From contig NZ_NBBI01000002.1 in NCBI RefSeq assembly GCF_002197685.1, positions 372,001 through 436,000 on the forward strand: a stretch of DNA of 64,000 nt. The letters run 5' to 3'. The notes below the pieces were generated by a model. It did no database searches. It saw only the letters and a list, made by a program, of their open reading frames with translations, and was not told the DNA's origin. Both the position numbers and the translations under genes were made by a program. Positions 18,282 through 27,154 of the stretch are shown here, one piece after another (the stretch's first letter is position 1; each line of letters opens with the position of its first letter). Source of the DNA: Sphingomonas dokdonensis (GTDB lineage Bacteria; Pseudomonadota; Alphaproteobacteria; Sphingomonadales; Sphingomonadaceae).

Positions 18282-19730
18282 CTATTCGCCCGCGCCGCCC
18301 GGCGCAAGCGCGACAAGCTTTCCGGGATTGAAGATGCCGGCGGGATCGAGCGCGCGTTTGATCGCGCGCAGCGCCGCCATGCGCGGCGGGGGCGAGAGGC
18401 GTTCGAGCTCGTGCAGCTTCATCTGGCCGATGCCGTGCTCGGCCGAAATCGAGCCGCCCGCCGCGACGACGAGATCGTCGACGAAACGCGTGACGCCGGG
18501 CGCCTCCTCGGCGAGCCACTGCGCGCGATCGGCGCCGGCGGGGGCGCGGACGTGAAAGTGGACGTTGCCGTCGCCGAGATGACCGAAGCCGCTGGCGCGC
18601 GTGCCGGGGAAGCGCGCGTCGCAGGCGGCCGCTGCCTCGATCAGAAAGCGCGGCATCGCCTCCACCGGCACCGAAATGTCGTGCTGCGCGGCGGGACCGG
18701 TGGCGCGCTCGGCATCCGAGATCGAATCGCGGATGCGCCAGAATGCCTCTGCCTGTGTCTCGCTCGCGGCGATCGTCGCATCGCTGACGATGCCGTCTGC
18801 CAGCGCGGTTTCGAGCACGCGCTCGACGAAGGCGGCAGGGGCGGGGGCGGCGGGATCGCTGCTAACCGCCTCGACCAGGACGTGCCACGGATGCTCCCCT
18901 GCCAGCGGCGCGCGCGTGTCGGGAATGTGGGTGAGCACCGCCTTGAGCGATTCGTCGGGCAGCAGCTCGAAGCTTTCGACCGCATTGCCGGCAGCCTCGA
19001 AGCGGCGGAGCAGGCGCAGCGCGGCGTCGGGCGTGGCGAGGCCGATCCACGCGACGGTGCGCGCGTGAATGGCGGGCGCGAGGCGAAGCGTGGCGGCGGT
19101 GACGATGCCGAGCGTCCCCTCCGCGCCGATCAGCAGCTGGTTCAGGTCATAGCCGCGATTGTCCTTTTTCAGCGCGGCGAGCCCTTCGTAGAGGCTGCCG
19201 TCCGCCAGCACCGCCTCCACGCCGGCAACGAGGCCGCGCATCGTGCCCCAGCGCAGCACCTGCGTACCGCCGGCGTTGGTGGAGACGAGGCCGCCGATCG
19301 TCGCCGATCCGCGGCTGCCCAGGGTGAGCGGAAAGCGGCGGCCGTGATCGGCGGCGGCGGCGTGAAGGTCGGCGAGGATCACGCCGGCCTCGGCGATCGC
19401 GAGCCCGGCGTCGGGATCGACCGATCGGATGCGGTTCAGCCGCCGCAGCGACAGGATCACGCCCTCGCCCGACGCGGGCGGGGTCGCGCCGCCGACCATG
19501 GAGGTGTTGCCACCCTGCGCGACCAGCGGCACGCACTCGCGCGCCGCCGCCGCGACGATCGCCTGCACCTCCGCGACCGAACCGGGCTCGAGGAGGATCG
19601 GCGACACGCCGTGCCAGCGGCCGCGCCAGTCGGTTTCCCACGGCGCGATCAGATCACGATCGGTGACGATCGCGCGGGCGGGAAGAAGGGTGGCGAGTGC
19701 GTCGAGCAAGCGGGTCTGCTGCGGGGTCAT
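18282..19730 (-). CDS. FAD-linked oxidase (D-2-hydroxyacid dehydrogenase type)
   Basis: The 482-aa protein has an N-terminal FAD_binding_4 domain with VPLVAQGGNTSMVGGATP near residue 72 and SRGSATIGGLVSTNAGGTQVLRWG around 140. The C-terminal FAD-oxidase domain contains FGHLGDGNVHFHVR and AEHGIGQMK. These match the GlcD/D-lactate/D-2-hydroxyglutarate dehydrogenase family; which hydroxyacid is oxidised cannot be told. No iron-sulfur GlcF-like partner is adjacent, so it probably passes electrons to ETF or quinone alone. I use the ATG at 19730; an ATG at 19754 is also in frame. Confidence 0.88.
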   Translation of the reverse strand: MTPQQTRLLDALATLLPARAIVTDRDLIAPWETDWRGRWHGVSPILLEPGSVAEVQAIVAAAARECVPLVAQGGNTSMVGGATPPASGEGVILSLRRLNRIRSVDPDAGLAIAEAGVILADLHAAAADHGRRFPLTLGSRGSATIGGLVSTNAGGTQVLRWGTMRGLVAGVEAVLADGSLYEGLAALKKDNRGYDLNQLLIGAEGTLGIVTAATLRLAPAIHARTVAWIGLATPDAALRLLRRFEAAGNAVESFELLPDESLKAVLTHIPDTRAPLAGEHPWHVLVEAVSSDPAAPAPAAFVERVLETALADGIVSDATIAASETQAEAFWRIRDSISDAERATGPAAQHDISVPVEAMPRFLIEAAAACDARFPGTRASGFGHLGDGNVHFHVRAPAGADRAQWLAEEAPGVTRFVDDLVVAAGGSISAEHGIGQMKLHELERLSPPPRMAALRAIKRALDPAGIFNPGKLVALAPGGAGE

Positions 19731-19796
19731 AGCCCGACAATCGCCGCAATTCATTCGTTGTTCAAACTATTCGCGGCATGTTGTGCCACCATCACG

Positions 19797-20240
19797 ATGC
19801 CCATCCGCGCCTTTCCCATCCTGCCGCTGCTGTTGGCCGCGCCGCTGATGATTTCCGCCAGCGAGCCAGCGGTGCGTTTCGCGCAGATGTCGTATCGCGA
19901 GCGGATCGTGATCCGTATTCCCCGCCTGCCGTCGCCCCGACTCTCGCGCGCTCAGCCGACGATCGACTGGGAAGAGAAAAAGGCGCCCAAGTGCGTGCCC
20001 GCGAACGTGCTCGCCAGTGCGGTTGTTTCGCCGCAGGGTGATGTCGATCTGGTCGCCACCGATGGCCGCCGGTTGCGCGCGAAGCTGGACGACGATTGCC
20101 CGTCGCTGAACTTCTATCGTGGATTTTACCTGAAGCGATCAAAGGACGGCATGATCTGCGCCAAGCGGGATGCGCTGCGCACCCGATCGGGCGGTTATTG
20201 CAAAATCGCGCGGTTCCGCACGCTGATCGAGAAGAAATAA
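19797..20240 (+). CDS. hypothetical secreted protein with C-terminal cysteines
   Basis: The 147-aa protein is not recognised. It begins MPIRAFPILPLLLAAPLMIS, a signal peptide. The mature part has RIPRLPSPRLSRAQ, KCVPANVLASAV, a short DVDLVATDGRRLRAKL strand pair, and cysteines in DDDCPSLNFY, MICAKRD and GGYCKIARF that may form disulfides. It is divergent from the FAD oxidase. The frame stays open far upstream, but that part is antisense to the oxidase gene and is not coding. Confidence 0.65.
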   Translation: MPIRAFPILPLLLAAPLMISASEPAVRFAQMSYRERIVIRIPRLPSPRLSRAQPTIDWEEKKAPKCVPANVLASAVVSPQGDVDLVATDGRRLRAKLDDDCPSLNFYRGFYLKRSKDGMICAKRDALRTRSGGYCKIARFRTLIEKK

Positions 20241-20348
20241 CCGTAAAAAGCGGCGTTCGGCGCCGTTTACCTTGACAATTGCACCGCAATCGCGTCTCGC
20301 CGGCCTCGTAAAAGGGCCGCATCGACGCGCCTTCTTTTCAGGATTGCC

Positions 20349-21773
20349 ATGAGCTTCGCCGACCTCGGCCTTTCAGAAGAACTTCTCCGCGCCGTTGGCG
20401 ACACCGGATATACCGATCCGACACCGATCCAGGCGTCGGCGATCCCCAGCGTGCTGATGATGCGCGACATCATCGGCGTGGCGCAGACGGGAACGGGAAA
20501 GACGGCGTCCTTCGTGCTGCCGATGATCGACATCCTGGCGCACGGCCGGGCGCGCGCGCTGATGCCGCGCAGCCTGATCCTGGAGCCGACGCGCGAACTG
20601 GCCGCGCAAGTTGCCGAGAATTTCGAGATCTACGGCAAGTATCACAAGCTATCGATGGCGCTGCTGATCGGCGGCGTGCAGATGGGCGATCAGGTGAAGG
20701 CGCTGGAAAAGGGCGTCGACGTGCTGATCGCGACGCCGGGCCGCCTGATGGACCTGTTCAGCCGCGGCAAGATCCTGCTCAACGGCTGCAGCATGCTGGT
20801 GATCGACGAGGCGGATCGGATGCTCGACATGGGCTTCATCCCCGACATCGAGGAAATCTGCACCAAATTGCCCAAGCAGCGGCAAACCCTGCTGTTTTCC
20901 GCGACCATGCCGCCGCCGATCAAGAAGCTGGCGGACAAGTTCCTGAGCAACCCCAAGACGATCGAAGTGGCGCGGCCGGCGACGACCAACGTCAACATCG
21001 CGCAATGGGTGGTGCCGGTGAAGGGCTCGGCATTCGAGAAGCGGCGCACGCTGCGGCACCTGCTGCGCGAAGAAGCGGTCAGCACCGCGATCATCTTCTG
21101 CAACCGCAAGACCGCGGTGCGCGAGCTGAACAAGAGCCTGAAGAAGCACGGCTTCGCTTCGGGCGAAATCCATGGCGACATGGAGCAGCCGGCACGCATC
21201 GCGGAACTCGACCGGTTCAAGAAGGGCGAGATCAACATCCTGGTCGCGTCGGATGTCGCCGCGCGCGGGCTGGACATCAAGGGCGTGAGCCACGTCTTCA
21301 ACTTCGACGCGCCGTGGCATCCCGACGATTACGTGCACCGGATCGGGCGCACGGGGCGCGGCGGGGCGACGGGCATCGCCTATACGCTGGTGGCACCTGA
21401 CGACGCCGAGAATATCGAGAATATCGAGAAGCTGACCGGGCAAAAGATCGAGCGGCGTGAAGTCGCGCTGGCGGAAGAGCCCAAGCCCGAGCGCGCGCGT
21501 CGCGCGCGTGAAGACGCGGACGAGCCGCGGCGCTCGCGCCATGAGGCGAACGAGCCGCGTCGCGAGGAGCCGGCGCCCGAGCGCGAAATTAGTCGTGACC
21601 GCGACCGTGCGGCCGATCGCAGCGCAGGCCGGGATCGCGGACGCGAGCGCAGCCGTGACTCGGGCGACTACCGCCGCCGCCGCGATCCGGTGGATAACGA
21701 TCGCGACGTCAGCGCGCCGGGCGAATGGAACGGGCCGGTGCCAGCCTTCCTGAGCGTTACGCTAGGCAGCTGA
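20349..21773 (+). CDS. rhlE: DEAD-box ATP-dependent RNA helicase (RhlE type)
   Basis: The 474-aa protein has all DEAD-box motifs: Q motif (PTPIQASAIP), AQTGTGKT, PTRELAAQ, TPGRLMD, VIDEADRMLD, SAT, IIFCNRK, ARGLDIKGV and HRIGRTGR. Residues ~378-455 are a charged, Arg/Glu/Asp-rich tail for RNA binding, as in RhlE. A tandem 9-base repeat (GAGAATATC twice) encodes NIENIEK near residue 360. TTGACA at 20272 may be the -35 box of its promoter; the -10 is weak. Expected roles are ribosome assembly, RNA decay and cold growth. Confidence 0.92.
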   Translation: MSFADLGLSEELLRAVGDTGYTDPTPIQASAIPSVLMMRDIIGVAQTGTGKTASFVLPMIDILAHGRARALMPRSLILEPTRELAAQVAENFEIYGKYHKLSMALLIGGVQMGDQVKALEKGVDVLIATPGRLMDLFSRGKILLNGCSMLVIDEADRMLDMGFIPDIEEICTKLPKQRQTLLFSATMPPPIKKLADKFLSNPKTIEVARPATTNVNIAQWVVPVKGSAFEKRRTLRHLLREEAVSTAIIFCNRKTAVRELNKSLKKHGFASGEIHGDMEQPARIAELDRFKKGEINILVASDVAARGLDIKGVSHVFNFDAPWHPDDYVHRIGRTGRGGATGIAYTLVAPDDAENIENIEKLTGQKIERREVALAEEPKPERARRAREDADEPRRSRHEANEPRREEPAPEREISRDRDRAADRSAGRDRGRERSRDSGDYRRRRDPVDNDRDVSAPGEWNGPVPAFLSVTLGS

Positions 21774-21775
21774 CG

Positions 21776-22246
21776 GTGGTCGCCTGGCGTTATCGGATCG
21801 CCGGGCGCGCCATGCGGCTTTATTGGAAAATTGCCAAGCCGCGCACCTTTGGCGTGCGCGCGCTGCTGATCGATCCGGCGGGGCGCGTCGCGCTGGTGCG
21901 TCACCATTATGTCGCGGGCTGGTATCTGCCGGGCGGCGGCGTCGACAAAGGTGAAAGCGCCGAAGCGGCGATCCGGCGCGAGTTGCACGAAGAGGTCGGC
22001 CTGGCCCAGGTGGCGGTGGAGCGGGTTCAGGGCGTGTTCCACAATCGAGGCGAAGGGAAGGACGATCACGTGATCGTTTTTGCCTGCGCGGTGGAGGACC
22101 CGGCGTCGCTCGTGATCGCCGACCCGCGCGAAATCGCCGAGATCAGCTGGTTCGCGGCCGATGCGCTGCCCGACGGCGCGACGCCTGCGACCAGGCGGCG
22201 GATCGCGGAGCATCTGGCTGGCGCGCAGGGCTGGGGCGAATGGTAG
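21776..22246 (+). CDS. NUDIX hydrolase
   Basis: The product is 156 aa if started at the GTG two bases after the helicase stop; an ATG at 21812 would give a shorter form. The NUDIX box is complete: GGVDKGE, then seven residues, REL-H-EEVGL, coordinating the catalytic metal. Preceding RLYWKIAKPRTFGVRALLID and following HNRGEGKDDHVIVFACAV are typical of a sphingomonad NUDIX family. The substrate, some nucleoside diphosphate linked to X, is not indicated. It is probably translated from the helicase mRNA. Confidence 0.85.
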   Translation: MVAWRYRIAGRAMRLYWKIAKPRTFGVRALLIDPAGRVALVRHHYVAGWYLPGGGVDKGESAEAAIRRELHEEVGLAQVAVERVQGVFHNRGEGKDDHVIVFACAVEDPASLVIADPREIAEISWFAADALPDGATPATRRRIAEHLAGAQGWGEW

Positions 22247-22255
22247 CCGCACGAG

Positions 22256-23065
22256 TCACCATAGACGCGTGCGGCGCCGGCGTGTCGTTTCGACCACCTC
22301 TTCGCTGTCCGCTTCCACTTCCCAGCTGTGATTCTCGACGATCCAGGATTGTACCGGGCGCCCGCGGCCGTCTAGCGAGGGGCGGAAACGGAAGCGTTCG
22401 CGGATCAGGCGGCAGGTGGTGGCGTCGACCGCCGCATTGCCGCTGGAGCGGGTGATCTCGCAGGTCGGCACCCGCCCGTTCACCGCCACCATGTAGCGCA
22501 CGCCGACGGTACCGCTGAAGCCGGTGGCGAACACCGATTCGGGCAGGTCGCCGGTGGTGAGGCGGCCGCGCAGGAACTCGGGGCCGATTTCGTCGCCATA
22601 GCCGCCGCTGCCATCGCCATCACCGCGCCCGCCGCTGCCGAATCCGTCGCCGCTACCGCCAGCGCCCGTACCTGGGCCGCGCACGGGCGCGGAGCCGGAG
22701 GTGGGGTCGTTTTCCACAAAGGGTTTCGGCGCGGCGATCACCGGCGGAGGGGGCCGGGGCGTCACCACGATCGGCTCGGGGGCAGCCACCTCGGTCGCGC
22801 GGCTGCGGATGTTGCGCGCCGATGCTTCTCCTTCCGCGCGCGTCTTGGCGGCGCGCGGCTCCGGAGTGGTTTTCGGCTTTGGCGGGGGAGGCGGCGGGTC
22901 GACCGCAAACAGCTTGAGCGTTTCCTGTACGCTTTGCGGGAAGCGCACGTTGAGTCCGGTGATCAGGGCATAGCCAAGGATCGCCTGCAACAGGACGGCG
23001 CCAAGCGCCGACAGCAGGCGCTCGCGGCTCCAACGTGGATCGGCGGTCGCAGCAGCATAGGCCAT
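22256..23065 (-). CDS. TonB-family energy transducer
   Basis: The 269-aa protein has the TonB layout: a membrane anchor at about 19-38, a proline-rich stretch at 56-70 (DPPPPPPKPKTTPEP), and a Gly/Asp/Ser-rich spacer near 135-165. The C-terminal TonB domain is at about 175-250 (GTVGVRYMVAVNGRVPTCEI, SSGNAAVDATTCRLIRERF). TonB transmits the proton-motive force of ExbBD to outer-membrane receptors. No exbB/exbD or receptor gene lies next to it, so it may be a secondary TonB. Confidence 0.85.
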   Translation of the reverse strand: MAYAAATADPRWSRERLLSALGAVLLQAILGYALITGLNVRFPQSVQETLKLFAVDPPPPPPKPKTTPEPRAAKTRAEGEASARNIRSRATEVAAPEPIVVTPRPPPPVIAAPKPFVENDPTSGSAPVRGPGTGAGGSGDGFGSGGRGDGDGSGGYGDEIGPEFLRGRLTTGDLPESVFATGFSGTVGVRYMVAVNGRVPTCEITRSSGNAAVDATTCRLIRERFRFRPSLDGRGRPVQSWIVENHSWEVEADSEEVVETTRRRRTRLW

Positions 23066-23122
23066 CGGGGCCTAAACGCATGAGAAGGCTGAACGGCTGC
23101 TGGCCGCGTGGCGAGCAGCCTG

Positions 23123-23737
23123 TCAGCCCGGTGCTTCTGCGATCAGCGCGTCGTCGATTTCGCGGGCGCGGACGGCGGCGGGGCGATCCTTGATGCGGGC
23201 GAGATAGTCGTCAAAGGCCGCGCGCTGCGGCAGGGAGCCGAATTGCAGGCCCCAATCGATATGGCTGCCGACATAGACGTCGGCGGCGGTGAAACGATTG
23301 CCGGCGATGTAGGTGTTCGCCGCCACGGCGCTTTCCAGCGTCGTGACGACGCGGTCGAGACTGCCATAGCCGACCATGCCCTGTTGCTCGGCGGTCGGGG
23401 CAACGCCGAGCGAGCGATCGGTCGTGGCGGCCTCAAGCGGGCCGGCGGCAAAGAACATCCACCGCAGATACGGTGCGCGCTCGGCCTGCGTGGGCGCGAG
23501 GCCGGCCTCCGGAAATGCCTCCGCCAGATAGGCGATGATCGCACCGGTTTCGGTCACCACCTGATCGCCGTGGACGATCGTCGGCACCTTGCCCATCGGG
23601 TTGGCGGCGAGAAAGTCGTCGGGCTTGGCGGCCCAATCAACGACGCGCGTCTCGTAAGGTGCGGCGACTTCCTCCAGCATCCAGCGGGCGATGCGGCCGC
23701 GCGACATGGGATTGGTGTAGAAGATCAGATCGGACAT
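23123..23737 (-). CDS. glutathione S-transferase family protein
   Basis: The 204-aa protein has a thioredoxin-fold N-terminal half (MSDLIFYTNPMSRGRIARWM, NPMGKVPTIVHGD, VVTETGAIIAYLAEAFP) and an alpha-helical C-terminal half (NRFTAADVYVGSHIDWG). Ser12 and the cis-Pro/ET motif suit glutathione binding. The start is the ATG at 23737; the longer upstream frame overlaps the dienelactone hydrolase gene. It lies 26 bases after that gene on the same strand, so a small detoxification operon is likely. Confidence 0.9.
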   Translation of the reverse strand: MSDLIFYTNPMSRGRIARWMLEEVAAPYETRVVDWAAKPDDFLAANPMGKVPTIVHGDQVVTETGAIIAYLAEAFPEAGLAPTQAERAPYLRWMFFAAGPLEAATTDRSLGVAPTAEQQGMVGYGSLDRVVTTLESAVAANTYIAGNRFTAADVYVGSHIDWGLQFGSLPQRAAFDDYLARIKDRPAAVRAREIDDALIAEAPG

Positions 23738-23763
23738 GGCATGCTCCCCGGCGGTGAACGGCT

Positions 23764-24639
23764 TCAGCCGTGCAGGTTGCGATGAAGAAAGGCGATCGTG
23801 CGGCCCCAGGCGAGCTCCGCCGCGGCCTTGTCGTAGCGCGCGGCGGAGGTGTCGTTGTTGAAGGCGTGATCGACGCCCGGATAGGTGAAGGCCTCGACCG
23901 GCTTGCCTGCCGCCTTCAGCGCCGCCACCCACGGCGCGCCGGTCTGCGCGACGCGGGTGTCCTTTTCGGCGTAGTGGAGCATCAGCGGGATACGGACCTT
24001 GGCGGCCTCCGCCGGCGCGGGGGCGGGGCCGTAATAGGAAACGCCGGCATCGATGCCGCCGGCCACCGCCATCCGGTTCACGAACGCGCCGCCCCAGCAG
24101 AAGCCGACCATGCCGACCTTGCCCGTGGTGCGCGGCAGCTTGCGCGCGTCGGCGGCGAAACCGCGCGCCTGGGCGAGCGCGAGATCGTAATCGACGGTGC
24201 CGATCAGATCGCGCGCCTTGTCCTCGTCCGCCGGGGTGCCACCCTGGGGGGCGAGCAGATCGGGCGCGACCGCGACGAAGCCGGCGAGCGCAATCCGGCG
24301 GGCGACATCCTGGATGTGCGGGGTGAGGCCGCGATTCTCGTGGATGACGAGCACGACGCCGAGCGGGCCGGCGGCCTCTTTGGGCACCACCTGATAGGCA
24401 CGCGCGGGCTTTCCGGCCTGGGTGCCGGTGCGCATCTCGGCCAGCAGCCGCTTGTCGGCGGGGTCGATGATCGTGGCAGCGGCGGGTGAGGCGGCGATGC
24501 CGGCGATCAGCGCCTCGGCGGCGACCGCGGAGCCGGCGAGCGCGGCCATCTGCCGCAGCAGGGTGCGCCGGTCGCGATGCTCGTGGGTGAAGGCGTCGTA
24601 GAGCTGAACGGCGCGGTCGCGCAGCGATGGATCGATCAC
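23764..24639 (-). CDS. dienelactone hydrolase family protein, probably exported
   Basis: The 291-aa product starts at a GTG (24639) preceded by GGGAGAGG; upstream frame codons are proline runs without coding character. An RDRRTLLRQMAALAGSAVAAEAL segment at about 22-45 looks like a Tat-type signal, although it is not at the extreme N-terminus. The alpha/beta-hydrolase core has VVLVIHENRGL, the nucleophile elbow MVGFCWGG (Cys), EKDTRV (Asp) and PGVDHAFNND (His), the carboxymethylenebutenolidase triad. It hydrolyses a lactone or ester; no aromatic ring-cleavage genes are near. Confidence 0.87.
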   Translation of the reverse strand: MIDPSLRDRAVQLYDAFTHEHRDRRTLLRQMAALAGSAVAAEALIAGIAASPAAATIIDPADKRLLAEMRTGTQAGKPARAYQVVPKEAAGPLGVVLVIHENRGLTPHIQDVARRIALAGFVAVAPDLLAPQGGTPADEDKARDLIGTVDYDLALAQARGFAADARKLPRTTGKVGMVGFCWGGAFVNRMAVAGGIDAGVSYYGPAPAPAEAAKVRIPLMLHYAEKDTRVAQTGAPWVAALKAAGKPVEAFTYPGVDHAFNNDTSAARYDKAAAELAWGRTIAFLHRNLHG

Positions 24640-24775
24640 AAGCCTCTCCCGAATCGCCCCTGCCGGGGCCAGGTGCCGAAGGGTAGCTGGCGGCGGCGGA
24701 GGAGGCGAGGCGCAGTTTGGCACCATCACCGATGTCGAGGGTGCAACAGGGCGCCACTACGCGCGTTGGGCGGAG

Positions 24776-25546
24776 ATGACGACACGCATGCGTAACGACC
24801 AGGGCGGCTCGATCACTGCCGCGATGATCGCGGTGATGGTCGCTGCGGTGCTGCAGATCCTGACCCCGTTGTTGCCGCAGCTCGGCATCGGCGAACCGAT
24901 CGGCGCGCGATCGGACGCGGTGCGCACGCTGATCACGCCGGCGGGATGGGCCTTTTCGATCTGGGGCGCGCTTTATGCGGGTTCGCTTGCCTTTGCGATC
25001 TGGCAGCTATTGCCGGCGCAGCGTGGCAACAGGCTGTTGCAGCGGGTGCGCTGGCCGGCGGCGGGCGCGTTCTTCGGCAATGCGATCTGGGCTGCCCATA
25101 CGCAGGTCTATGGGCTGAGCGCGATCTCGGTGGCAATCATCGCGTGGACCTTGGTGTGCCTGCTGGTGATCTATCGCGCGGGTTCGGATGTGCGGCTGTC
25201 TGCCGGGGAGCGGTGGTTCGTCTATCTGCCGCTGAGCGCGCTGACGGCCTGGCTGACGGTGGCGACCACGGTGAACATCGCCGCATCGCTGCGCTTTCAC
25301 GGCGTGGAGGGCGGCGCGGCGGCGGCGCTGATCGGTGCGACGATCGTCGTTGTGGCCGGCCTTATCGCGGCTGCGGCGCTGGTGCGCGGGCGTGGCAATC
25401 TGCCCTATGCCGCGGTGTTCCTGTGGGCGCTGGCGGCGATCTATGCGGCGGGCGGGCAGGTGGCGGGGCTGATCGCGGCGGCATGTGCGGTGGCGGCGCT
25501 GCTGGTCGTGGGCGGCGCCTTTGTTGGAGCACGGCGCGTGCGGTAA
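24776..25546 (+). CDS. TspO/MBR-related integral membrane protein
   Basis: The 256-aa protein has about seven predicted membrane helices and nine tryptophans. The segment LITPAGWAFSIWGALYAGSLA resembles the TspO motif PPGW-F--VW-LLY, followed by a possible RW-P--F-----W core. TspO proteins bind porphyrins and modulate tetrapyrrole or stress responses. This one is longer than the ~160-aa classical TspO, so it belongs to the extended, less studied relatives. It is convergent with the GNAT gene. Confidence 0.55.
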   Translation: MTTRMRNDQGGSITAAMIAVMVAAVLQILTPLLPQLGIGEPIGARSDAVRTLITPAGWAFSIWGALYAGSLAFAIWQLLPAQRGNRLLQRVRWPAAGAFFGNAIWAAHTQVYGLSAISVAIIAWTLVCLLVIYRAGSDVRLSAGERWFVYLPLSALTAWLTVATTVNIAASLRFHGVEGGAAAALIGATIVVVAGLIAAAALVRGRGNLPYAAVFLWALAAIYAAGGQVAGLIAAACAVAALLVVGGAFVGARRVR

Positions 25547-25571
25547 GCCGCGCTTGGCGCTGGTGCGGCGA

Positions 25572-26030
25572 TCAGCCGAGCGGCAGCGTCATGAAGCGAT
25601 TGTGCGGGCTTTCGGGATAGCCGCCAAAGACGGGGCCGTCGACGAAGCCGGCGCGCTCATACAGCTGGTTGGCGGCGGCGAACATCGGCGCGGTGCCGGT
25701 TTCCAGGCTCACCCGCTCATAGCCGCGGGTGCGCGCGAGCGCGACAAGGTGCGTCAGGATGGCGCGGCCGACGCCGCGGCGCAGGTGGCCGGGCGCGGCG
25801 CGCATCGATTTGATTTCGCCGTGCGTGGGTGAGAGCTGGCGCAGCGCACCGATGCCGAGCAGGTCGTCACCCTCCCACGCGCCCCAGAAGCCGATGTCGG
25901 GATGTCGCAGGCCGTCTGCGCCCATCGCATGGGCATTGTCCTGCGGCGTGGTGGCGCGCGCTTCCGCCTGATGGTGCGTGACGAGGGCGATCACTTGTGG
26001 ATCGTCGAGACCGCCCTCGCGCATCTCCAT
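25572..26030 (-). CDS. GNAT-family N-acetyltransferase
   Basis: The 152-aa GNAT fold has LLGIGALRQLSPTHGEIKSM (strands beta4-beta5), then the acetyl-CoA pyrophosphate loop PGHLRRGVGRAILTHL, and VSLETGTAPMFAAANQLYERAGF. The ATG at 26030 overlaps the stop of the carboxypeptidase gene by one base (TGATG), so it is the last gene of a coupled three-gene set. The acceptor (amine or peptide) cannot be told from sequence. Confidence 0.9.
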   Translation of the reverse strand: MEMREGGLDDPQVIALVTHHQAEARATTPQDNAHAMGADGLRHPDIGFWGAWEGDDLLGIGALRQLSPTHGEIKSMRAAPGHLRRGVGRAILTHLVALARTRGYERVSLETGTAPMFAAANQLYERAGFVDGPVFGGYPESPHNRFMTLPLG

Positions 26031-27154
26031 CAGATGTCCCCAATCATCTCGCTGAGCACTTCGAGGCACGAGACGCCGAGCTTGGCCGACCGCTCGGGCG
26101 ACCAGGCGAATTGGGGATCGGGATTGGCGTCATGATCCTTGAACGGCATTTCCAGCGTGACGCTGACCGCGCCGAACCGCTCGGCGAGCTGGTTGGTCGA
26201 CATGGACAGGTTGGCACGGCCGGGCTGTGACTTTTCGTAGCCGAGCGCGGTCTGGAAGTCGGGGGTGTGCGCGGCGAGCCGCTGGCCAAATTCGGTGAAC
26301 AGCTTGCCGCGCCGCTCGGTCCAGGAAGGCACGCCTTCGAAACCAGCGATGAAATTGGCAGCGATCGCCTCGTCACCGTGGACGTCCATGGCGAAGGCGA
26401 CGCCGGTTTCGTCCATCGCGTTGCGCACGGCGAGCACTTCGGGGCTGCGCGCGGGCGTGGGCTCATGCCATTCGCGGTTGAGGTTCACGCCGGCAGCATT
26501 GGTGCGCAGGTGGCCGCGGCGTGTGCCGTCGGGGTTCATGTTGGGCACGACATGGACCGTGGCGGCCTCAAGGAGCGGGGCGGCGGCCGGGCTGGTCAGC
26601 CAGTCGAGCGCACCCTCCATCCACCATTCCGCCATCGATTCGCCGGGGTGCTGGCGCGCGTAGAGCCAGACCGACTTGGGACCGGTGCCGATGTCGAAAC
26701 AATCGATCGCCTGCCCGTCCAGCGTGGTGCCAAGCTCGCGGTGGGTGACGCCCGGCCGTGCAGCGATTCGCGCGATCAGATCGGCGTGCCGCTCCATCGT
26801 ATAAGGCGCGAAATAGGCGAACCAGACGACCTGCGCGTCGCCGCCGGCTTCTTCACCCGACCATTCGAATTCCAGCACGCCATCGGCGTAGCGGGTCTCG
26901 ATCGTCTGCCACGCCTTTCGATCGGTCGAGGCGCGGGTGCGGTAGCCGGGCCAGCCGAACGGATAGGCCGAGCCGCCAGCGTTGAGGATGCGAAAGGTCT
27001 TTCGCCCGCCGGCGAGCCCGGCGGCGCGGAAGTAGAACCATTGATAGAAGTCGGACTGGTGATCCTTCACGATCTCCAGATCGACACGGTCGCCCTCGAT
27101 CGCGACCAGACGGATGTTGCCGCTGTCAAAGGCGGCGTTGATGCTGAGAGTCAT
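26030..27154 (-). CDS. M14 metallocarboxypeptidase, cytosolic carboxypeptidase-like
   Basis: The 374-aa protein has an N-terminal beta-sandwich (residues ~1-115, DFYQWFYFRAAGLAGGRKTF) and a zinc carboxypeptidase domain. The Zn ligands are in RQHPGESMAEW (H, E) and MDVHGDEA (H). RTNAAGVNLNREW is the substrate-binding NR segment, and VTLEMPFKD carries the catalytic Glu. There is no signal peptide, so it acts in the cytoplasm. Relatives include eukaryotic CCP deglutamylases and bacterial members with unknown substrates. Its ATG overlaps the stop of the DUF4136 gene (ATGA) and its stop overlaps the GNAT start. Confidence 0.88.
   Translation of the reverse strand: MTLSINAAFDSGNIRLVAIEGDRVDLEIVKDHQSDFYQWFYFRAAGLAGGRKTFRILNAGGSAYPFGWPGYRTRASTDRKAWQTIETRYADGVLEFEWSGEEAGGDAQVVWFAYFAPYTMERHADLIARIAARPGVTHRELGTTLDGQAIDCFDIGTGPKSVWLYARQHPGESMAEWWMEGALDWLTSPAAAPLLEAATVHVVPNMNPDGTRRGHLRTNAAGVNLNREWHEPTPARSPEVLAVRNAMDETGVAFAMDVHGDEAIAANFIAGFEGVPSWTERRGKLFTEFGQRLAAHTPDFQTALGYEKSQPGRANLSMSTNQLAERFGAVSVTLEMPFKDHDANPDPQFAWSPERSAKLGVSCLEVLSEMIGDI

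Noticed and set aside
18411..19796. Plus-strand frame continuous with the secreted 147-aa protein
   Set aside because: It is antisense to the FAD-linked oxidase and has no family motifs; the true gene starts with the signal peptide at 19797.
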